Shown: positions 49,156 to 53,991 of the stretch, one piece after another | Numbering within the stretch: position 1 is the first letter of the stretch | Layout: each line of letters starts with the position of its first letter | Assembly (NCBI GenBank): GCA_018715805.1 | Contig: DVKX01000081.1 | Location: forward strand, 1 to 53,991 | Source: Candidatus Faecousia intestinigallinarum | Lineage (GTDB): Bacteria; Bacillota; Clostridia; Oscillospirales; Oscillospiraceae | Reading direction: 5' to 3' | Length of the DNA stretch: 53,991 bases | Program-made: the position numbers and the translations under genes | The notes under the pieces: generated by a model | Databases searched by the model: none | Told to the model about the DNA's origin: nothing | Seen by the model: the letters and a program-made list of their open reading frames with translations, nothing else

Positions 49156-49908
49156 TCAGTATAGAAGCTGCGGGACGTAATGCTCCACCATTTTATACCA
49201 CCACGGCCAGTCGTGGTTAACATCATAGCCCCAGTAGTCCACCTGGGCATGAATCCCCTTGTTCCGCATCACGCTGTCCAGCCAGCGGGTACTGCTGAGC
49301 AGCGGCTCCTCCCAGGCTCCCTGCCCCACCACAATGAGGATCTTCCGTTCATTGTACATGGAGATATAGGGGTGATCCCAGGGCATATTGGACAGATACT
49401 CCACCGGGGTGTTCTGATAGAGCAAATCGTCCATATAGTCGCCGAAGAACAGCTTGGAATCATACAGCCCGGAAATTGCGAACACCCGGTCAAACAGATC
49501 CGGCCGCCGGAAAAACAGGTTCGCCGCGTGCATAGCCCCCATAGAGCAGCCAAACGGCATAATCGGCTGGTCGTAGCCGTTGCGCAGACCGCTGAGATGC
49601 CGGATAGCAGGCACCATTTCGTCCACCACATAATGATACCAGCGTTCATGATTCTCAATGCGCCTGCGGCAGTCCAAACCCACTGCCGCATAAGCCTCGC
49701 CGTCAATACTGTCGATGGCATAGACGGTGCAGGCGCCTTCCTCTATCCACTTCGCCCAGTGATCTATCATATGAAAATTTTCAAAGTCAAAAAAACGTCC
49801 GCCCTGACAGGGAATGAACATGACAGGCTTGCCGCCGTGGCCATATACCTTGAATTCCATTTCCCTGCCCAGATGACCGCTGTAGTGCTTGTGATACTGG
49901 ATTTCCAT
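49156..49908 (-). CDS. Alpha/beta-hydrolase esterase, second of two in the operon
   Basis: 250 residues. Nucleophile Ser 122 in GCSMGAMHA and catalytic His 232 in DVNHDWPWW; a catalytic Asp is probably in the DLFDRV/LYDSK region. It belongs to the esterase (PF00756-type) group that includes esterase D and enterochelin-esterase-like enzymes, though the N-terminus (MEIQYHKHYSGHLGREMEFKV) is close to a Firmicute 'esterase family protein' subgroup. Start 49908 has AGAGGGG upstream; the frame can be read further upstream, but the extra residues are not conserved-looking. It follows esterase 1 by 22 bases. Confidence 0.85.
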   Translation of the reverse strand: MEIQYHKHYSGHLGREMEFKVYGHGGKPVMFIPCQGGRFFDFENFHMIDHWAKWIEEGACTVYAIDSIDGEAYAAVGLDCRRRIENHERWYHYVVDEMVPAIRHLSGLRNGYDQPIMPFGCSMGAMHAANLFFRRPDLFDRVFAISGLYDSKLFFGDYMDDLLYQNTPVEYLSNMPWDHPYISMYNERKILIVVGQGAWEEPLLSSTRWLDSVMRNKGIHAQVDYWGYDVNHDWPWWYKMVEHYVPQLLY

Positions 49909-49930
49909 ATACTTTTCCCCTCTCTTTTGC

Positions 49931-50686
49931 TTATAGCCCCAGGCAGTCCATAAAAATGGGGATCTGCTGCTCCCAAGAGGCCTCGGAATGGGTGCCCCCG
50001 GGGACAATGCGGAACGCCAGGTTTACCCGCTTTGTCAGCAGCAGATGACACACTGAAATCAGTGCCTCTGCGCTGGATGCGTGGTTGAATATCTCCTTGC
50101 TGCCATAGTCCATATAGATGCAGGTATCATTGCCCACATCCGCCCGCGCCACCATTTCCAGCACCTTGCCGGGGCTGATCCAAAGACTGGGGGACAGGCA
50201 GGCCGCCCGCTGGAAAATATGATTGTACTCCACTGCTCCATATAACGCCATCAGGCCGCCCATGGAGGAGCCGCAGAGGATGGTGTGCTCCCGATCCGGC
50301 AGCGTACGGTAATTAGCGTCTATGTAAGGCTTCAGTTCCTCCACCATCCAATCCATGTAGAGTCTTCCTTTGCCATGAATCTTCCCCAGGGTGGCGTTTT
50401 CAAAATCCATGGGAGAATACTCCTCCAGTCGTCCGTTGCCCGCGTGATTGCACTCCACCGCTACGATAATCAGCGGTGTGCGGGTCCAGCTCATATAACT
50501 GTTCATACCCCAGGACTTCCCGTAAGTCGCATCGCTGTCAAAAAATACGTTATGTCCGTCGAACATATACATCACAGGATAGCGCCGCGCTTCGTCTTCG
50601 TCATAATAATCCGGCAGATAGATATAAGCGCGGCGCAGCGCGTCCCCCGTGAGTTTTGGCAGCTTTACATTCCAGACTTTAACCAT
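49931..50686 (-). CDS. Alpha/beta-hydrolase esterase, first gene of the operon
   Basis: 251 residues of the putative esterase family (PF00756, IroE/Fes-like). MYMFDGHNVFFD holds the oxyanion region, Ser 141 in CGSSMGGLMAL is the nucleophile, Asp 193 lies in YMDYGSKE, and His 233 is in GGTHSEASW. No signal peptide, so cytoplasmic. Enzymes of this fold cleave acyl or sugar-linked esters, including siderophore esters. Its substrate is unknown. The start at 50686 (MVKVWNVKL) has CGGAGGAAG upstream. It heads the esterase-esterase-ATP-grasp operon. Confidence 0.88.
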   Translation of the reverse strand: MVKVWNVKLPKLTGDALRRAYIYLPDYYDEDEARRYPVMYMFDGHNVFFDSDATYGKSWGMNSYMSWTRTPLIIVAVECNHAGNGRLEEYSPMDFENATLGKIHGKGRLYMDWMVEELKPYIDANYRTLPDREHTILCGSSMGGLMALYGAVEYNHIFQRAACLSPSLWISPGKVLEMVARADVGNDTCIYMDYGSKEIFNHASSAEALISVCHLLLTKRVNLAFRIVPGGTHSEASWEQQIPIFMDCLGL

Positions 50687-50722
50687 GATTTCGCTTCCTC
50701 CGGTACTCTTTCGATATGCTCT

Positions 50723-50751
50723 AGTATAGTTGCGTTTTTCCCAGTTGTCAA
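50723..50751 (-). promoter_or_regulatory. Promoter of the esterase/ATP-grasp operon
   Basis: On the minus strand TTGACA (50746-50751), 17-base spacer, TATACT (50723-50728): near consensus. Confidence 0.88.
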
Positions 50752-50793
50752 TGGATAAATCCAAATAAATACCCGTATTTTCTTCTTTTTTCT

Positions 50794-50810
50794 CAAATTA
50801 TTGTAATTTG
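50794..50810. promoter_or_regulatory. Candidate operator palindrome upstream of the esterase operon
   Basis: CAAATTA-TTG-TAATTTG, perfect 7-base arms, about 43 bases upstream of the -35 box of the esterase operon. Position suits an activator rather than a repressor. Confidence 0.45.
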
Positions 50811-50895
50811 CATCCGTTCAAAGTGCCCACAGTATAGAAACAAACGCTTTTTTCGGAGCAGACACTCTCTATTTCTGGGCTCCGGCAAGCAAATC

Positions 50896-50920
50896 ATTTA
50901 ACCGCAAAATGCGGTTGAAT
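50896..50920. repeat. Inverted repeat with 11-base arms
   Basis: Arms ATTTAACCGCA and TGCGGTTGAAT with loop AAA; the only imperfect pair is a G-T. Could be an operator of the ABC exporter pair or a hairpin terminator reading rightwards (followed by ATTTTC). Confidence 0.45.
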
Positions 50921-50971
50921 ATTTTCTAAAAAAGTCAAGAAACCAGATTTTATTAAATTTTTCCCCTCCTC

Positions 50972-51000
50972 TTGTATCCCTGCTTTCTTTGTGCTATCAT
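50972..51000 (+). promoter_or_regulatory. Promoter of the ABC exporter genes
   Basis: TTGTAT (50972-50977), 17-base spacer, TATCAT (50995-51000) with TGC just before the -10 box, an extended -10. Confidence 0.75.
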
Positions 51001-51036
51001 GTAGCCATTCATCTTTTAAGAAGAGAGGAATCCGCT

Positions 51037-51747
51037 ATGCTTCGAATTGAACACTTTACCAAAACCTACGGCAGCAAGGTCGCCGTCAGCGATTTGAGCC
51101 TGCACATTGCTCCCGGCGAGATTTTCGGTTTTATCGGCCACAACGGGGCAGGCAAAACCACAACGCTAAAAGCTTGCAGCGGTATTCTGCAGTTTGACAA
51201 GGGCGAAATCTATGTGGCTGGACACTCCATCAAGGAAGATCCCATTGCCTGCAAAAAGGAGATGGCCTATATCCCCGATAACCCCGACCTGTATGACTTC
51301 CTCACCGGCTTCCAATATCTGAATTTTGTGGCCGATATCTACGGCGTTTCCAAGAAAGATCGCACAGAGGCTATCCGCCACTATGGCGAGCTGCTGGGTA
51401 TGACCGACGACCTGTCCTTGCCCATTTCCGACTGCTCCCACGGCATGAAGCAGAAGATCGCCTTGATCTCTGCGCTGATCCACAAGCCAAAGCTGATCCT
51501 TTTGGACGAGCCGTTCGTCGGCCTTGACCCTGTGGCCTCCCATCAGCTGAAGAATGTGATGCGTCAGCATTGCGACCAGGGCGGCGCCATTTTCTTCTCC
51601 ACCCATGTGCTGGAAGTAGCGCAGAAGCTCTGCGATAAGGTTGCCATTATCAAAGGCGGCAAGCTGGTGGTCAGCGGCACCATGGATGAAGTCCGAGGCG
51701 ACGATTCTTTGGAGCAGGTGTTCCTGGAATTGGAGGGGCAGGCATGA
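51037..51747 (+). CDS. ABC transporter ATP-binding protein (exporter type)
   Basis: 236 residues. Walker A GHNGAGKTT (about 35-43), Q-loop IPDNPDLYDFLTG, signature region SHGMKQKIAL (a degenerate LSGGQ, in which S-H-G-M replaces S-G-G-Q), Walker B LILLDEPFVGLDP and switch His FFSTHVL. It powers a membrane partner encoded next, with 4-base overlap. AAGAGAGGA precedes the ATG at 51037; an in-frame start at 50989 would lie inside the promoter. Confidence 0.93.
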   Translation: MLRIEHFTKTYGSKVAVSDLSLHIAPGEIFGFIGHNGAGKTTTLKACSGILQFDKGEIYVAGHSIKEDPIACKKEMAYIPDNPDLYDFLTGFQYLNFVADIYGVSKKDRTEAIRHYGELLGMTDDLSLPISDCSHGMKQKIALISALIHKPKLILLDEPFVGLDPVASHQLKNVMRQHCDQGGAIFFSTHVLEVAQKLCDKVAIIKGGKLVVSGTMDEVRGDDSLEQVFLELEGQA

Positions 51748-53342
51748 TCAAATCGCTGCTTGGTGTCCGTTTCCGGGCGCTCTTCGCGGGCTTGACCGCC
51801 CAAAACCGCAAGAAAAAACAAAAGACCAGCAAGGGGATGCTGGTACTCTTCGGGATTCTGTACATCTATGTCATCATTGTCATCGGCGGCCTGATGGGTT
51901 TTACTTTCTTCTCTCTGGCCACGCCATACCACGCCATGGGCTTAGACTGGCTATATTTCGCCATGGCCGGATTGATGGGGCTCGCTATGGCGGTTCTGGG
52001 CAGTGTATTTACCACCCAAAGCCAGCTTTATGATGCCAAGGACAATGCTTTGCTCCTGTCCATGCCCATTCCTCCCCGAATGATTCTTCTGAGCCGGATG
52101 CTTCCGCTGCTGGCGTTGAATCTGCTGTTCGCAAGCGTAGTCATGATACCGGCCATCATCGTCTACGCCGTTTTTGTGAAGACCAGCTGGCTGATGATCC
52201 TGCTGCAATGCCTCAACCTGCTGGCTATCTGCGTAATCGCGCAGGCCATTGCCTGCCTGCTGGGCTGGCTGCTGCATTTGCTGCTGAGTAAAATGAATAA
52301 ATCTTTTGCCTCCGTGCTCTATGTGGTGGCATTCTTGGCGGTTTATTTCTTCATTTACTCTCAGGCCAACACCATTCTTACCACTATGACCGCCAATGGT
52401 CAGGCCATCGCCTCCGCCCTGCAAACCTGGGTCTGGCCGCTGTACGCCATGGGGCAAAGCTGTTTGGGCGCGCTTGTCCCATTCCTGGCATTCGCGGCCA
52501 TTTCCGCCGCTCTTTTCGGTGCGGTGTATCTGGTGCTTTCCCTGACCTTTCTTCGTACTGCCACCATGCAGCGCGCCGGGAGGAAACGGAAAAAGTTGGA
52601 TTGGTCCGACGCTAAAGTTTCAAATTCCATGCAGGCCATTGTCCGCAAGGAACGGCGGAAATTCCTGGGCTGCCCAGTCTATCTCACCAATATGGGCATG
52701 GGGATCGTGTTGACCCTGGCGCTTCCCATTGCAGGACTTATCTTCCGGAGACAGATCCTGGAGTTCACCGTCCTGCTTGAGATCTCCCCCTCTCTTATTG
52801 GGCTCATCATCTGTGCTTGCCTGGCATTTACCATTTCCACTACCTGCATTTCCACCCCTTCGGTATCTCTGGAGGGGAAGAACATCTGGATTCTAAAAAC
52901 TATGCCGGTATCCTCCAAGCAGATTCTGCGGGCAAAACTCCGTTTCCATTGCTTAGCGACCATCCCGGTGTCGGCAATCAGCGGTCTGGTATTGGCGCTT
53001 GCTTTTGGATGCTCTCTCCTGGATGCTGCCCTCGTTGCTTTGATCCCTGGTCTGCTCTCCGCCCTGTCTGGTGTGCTTGGTTTGATCTGCGGCCTGCAAT
53101 GGGCGCGGCTGGACTACATCAGCGAAGCCTACCCCTGCAAGCAATCCATGAGCGTTACGGTGACCATGTTCTCCATGATGGGTCTGCCCATGCTTTTGGG
53201 GATTGCATACATTCCCCTGTACGCCATGCTCACCCCCACCCTCTATATGGCTCTGGTCAGCCTGGTGCTGGCAGCCATCTGCCTGGGGCTCTACCGGGTG
53301 CTTAACACCTGGGGCACGAAGAAATGGGAGTCTATCTCCTAA
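51744..53342 (+). CDS. ABC transporter permease (putative ABC exporter)
   Basis: 532 residues, about 11-12 membrane segments, with a basic N-terminal part (LTAQNRKKKQKTSKG) before the first helix and a cytoplasmic mid-region (RAGRKRKKLDWSDAKVSNSMQAIVRKERRKFLGCP) that probably contacts the ATPase. It matches the large permeases of the 'putative ABC exporter' group found in Firmicutes; the cargo is unknown. The ATG overlaps the ATPase stop (ATGA). Confidence 0.85.
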   Translation: MIKSLLGVRFRALFAGLTAQNRKKKQKTSKGMLVLFGILYIYVIIVIGGLMGFTFFSLATPYHAMGLDWLYFAMAGLMGLAMAVLGSVFTTQSQLYDAKDNALLLSMPIPPRMILLSRMLPLLALNLLFASVVMIPAIIVYAVFVKTSWLMILLQCLNLLAICVIAQAIACLLGWLLHLLLSKMNKSFASVLYVVAFLAVYFFIYSQANTILTTMTANGQAIASALQTWVWPLYAMGQSCLGALVPFLAFAAISAALFGAVYLVLSLTFLRTATMQRAGRKRKKLDWSDAKVSNSMQAIVRKERRKFLGCPVYLTNMGMGIVLTLALPIAGLIFRRQILEFTVLLEISPSLIGLIICACLAFTISTTCISTPSVSLEGKNIWILKTMPVSSKQILRAKLRFHCLATIPVSAISGLVLALAFGCSLLDAALVALIPGLLSALSGVLGLICGLQWARLDYISEAYPCKQSMSVTVTMFSMMGLPMLLGIAYIPLYAMLTPTLYMALVSLVLAAICLGLYRVLNTWGTKKWESIS

Positions 53343-53359
53343 AAACCTTTTCGCTTTCG

Positions 53360-53387
53360 AGGAGCAGCGCTTATTCGCGCTGCTCCT
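53360..53387 (+). terminator. Terminator of the ABC exporter operon
   Basis: Perfect 11-base stem AGGAGCAGCGC/GCGCTGCTCCT with a 6-base loop, followed by TT. The T-run is short. Confidence 0.8.
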
Positions 53388-53526
53388 TTACTAAGGCAAC
53401 TGTTTCTCTGGATCTATTGCAGGCCAATACGAGTTCTTTCTGCGACAGGCAAATCTATAAATCATCTCCAAAGTGCCGCTACTGAAACACCATCCGCAAG
53501 ATTATCAATACAACGGAGAAAAAGCA

Positions 53527-53991
53527 ATGAACGACAAATTAGAAATTCATTTTGGAAAAGTGGAAACCGCAATTTCTGTCATGCGTGAAGTGGCCGCTTG
53601 GGGACGGGAACAAGGATACCGCGTCTGGCCTGATGATTGGTTAACGGAAGAAGAACTAATAACACCAGATGCCCAAGAAGAAAACTTCTGCATCGGTACA
53701 ATTAACAAGGAAATTGTCTGTGCTTTTATTTTGCAATGGGCAGATAGTTATTACTGGCCCAATGCGCCGAAATACGAGGCCGCCTATCTTCATAAATTCT
53801 GTGTTCGGCGAAAATTTTCTGGGATGGGCATGACAAAACTTGTAACTGAAGCAATCAGCGCAGAATGCCGTAAGCGGCATATCCGGTATATTCGTCTCGA
53901 TACAGGATTGGAGGAAAAGGCGGTTCGCAGAATTTATCTGGATGCTGGTTATAAAATCGTGGATATTATTGATTATCCCAACGGACGATCG
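53527..53991 (+). CDS. GNAT-family N-acetyltransferase, cut by the window end
   Basis: 155 codons are visible and the frame is still open at the edge. The acetyl-CoA motif A is seen as LHKFCVRRKFSGMGMTKLV (an R/Q-x-x-G-x-G/A type loop), and the C-terminal strand LDAGYKIVDIIDY is typical of GNAT folds. The substrate is unknown; some relatives modify small molecules or antibiotics. The AACGGAGAAA region serves as ribosome site for ATG 53527. AT-rich, with codon use unlike the GC-rich genes to its left, which suggests later arrival. It follows a 180-base gap after the exporter terminator. Confidence 0.82.
   Translation, partial: MNDKLEIHFGKVETAISVMREVAAWGREQGYRVWPDDWLTEEELITPDAQEENFCIGTINKEIVCAFILQWADSYYWPNAPKYEAAYLHKFCVRRKFSGMGMTKLVTEAISAECRKRHIRYIRLDTGLEEKAVRRIYLDAGYKIVDIIDYPNGRS

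Larger units (their letters stand above)
50687..51036. other. 350-base divergent intergenic region with two palindromes
   Basis: Holds the promoter of the esterase operon (minus), the promoter of the ABC exporter (plus) and two inverted repeats between them (50794-50810 and 50896-50920). No open frame of interest was seen. AT-rich compared with the flanking genes. Confidence 0.7.

Noticed and set aside
1..53991. CRISPR arrays, tRNA or rRNA genes, riboswitches and prophage genes
   Set aside because: Looked for by eye on both strands; no regularly spaced repeats, no tRNA-like cloverleaf, no known leader motif and no phage structural genes were seen.

Overview
The window looks like a chromosome segment of a GC-rich, endospore-forming, anaerobic gut-type Firmicute, most likely of the Oscillospiraceae/Ruminococcaceae. 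That placement is an inference from spoIVA, the smc-ftsY-rdgB-yhbY-nadD-rsfS-leuS gene order, a lipobox-bearing substrate-binding protein, near-consensus sigma-A promoters with 17-bp spacers, and GGAGG-type ribosome binding sites. No rRNA, tRNA, CRISPR array or replication origin was seen.

Layout. (1) 1-2100: right part of a Tn554-type element (tail of tnpA, full tnpB tyrosine recombinase, tnpC) inserted in an ABC transporter ATPase gene, whose 3' half and partner permease follow (2101-3121). (2) 3232-9401: spoIVA, a PH-domain protein with an acidic tail, a large YfhO-type membrane protein, a cysteine-rich small protein and a D-2-hydroxyacid dehydrogenase. (3) 9437-9889: a NUDIX gene. (4) 9956-16263 (minus): one operon holding a membrane-anchored transglutaminase-like protein, a DltA-like adenylating enzyme, a DltC-like carrier, an MBOAT acyltransferase, an SGNH-like membrane protein and a lipoprotein. 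It resembles a variant D-alanylation (dlt) or acylation pathway. (5) 16511-16693: rpsU. (6) 16955-26626 (minus): housekeeping operon smc, ftsY, rdgB, yhbY, a nadD-yqeK fusion, rsfS, leuS. (7) 26803-28464 (minus): LURP-one protein, luxS and mtnN, facing a padR-HAAS pair (28587-29899).

(8) 30001-35842: an OmpR-type two-component system, a DUF2079 multi-pass protein behind a striking 17-bp hairpin, a NodB-like anchored protein that lacks metal-binding histidines, and a DUF1653 gene. (9) 35857-39284 (minus): murC, ddl, a DUF1934 gene and an Imm5-like gene. (10) 39541-42397 (minus): a second MBOAT acyltransferase with a DHHW partner. (11) 42750-46607: a polar amino-acid ABC importer (binding protein, permease, ATPase) joined to an M20 amidohydrolase. 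(12) 46730-47854: a VanY-type D,D-carboxypeptidase lipoprotein and an ArsR/SmtB zinc-type repressor, convergent. (13) 47919-50686 (minus): two alpha/beta-hydrolase esterases and an ATP-grasp protein, a compact uncharacterised cluster. (14) 51037-53342: an ABC exporter pair. (15) 53527 to the edge: a GNAT acetyltransferase cut by the window end.

A theme is cell-envelope chemistry: two MBOAT systems, Ddl/MurC/VanY acting on D-Ala-D-Ala, YfhO and DUF2079 proteins, and a NodB-like protein. The least explained units are the transglutaminase/dlt-like operon (9956-16263) and the esterase-esterase-ATP-grasp operon (47919-50686). Most genes have a recognisable promoter and many transcription units end in strong hairpins, which are listed.
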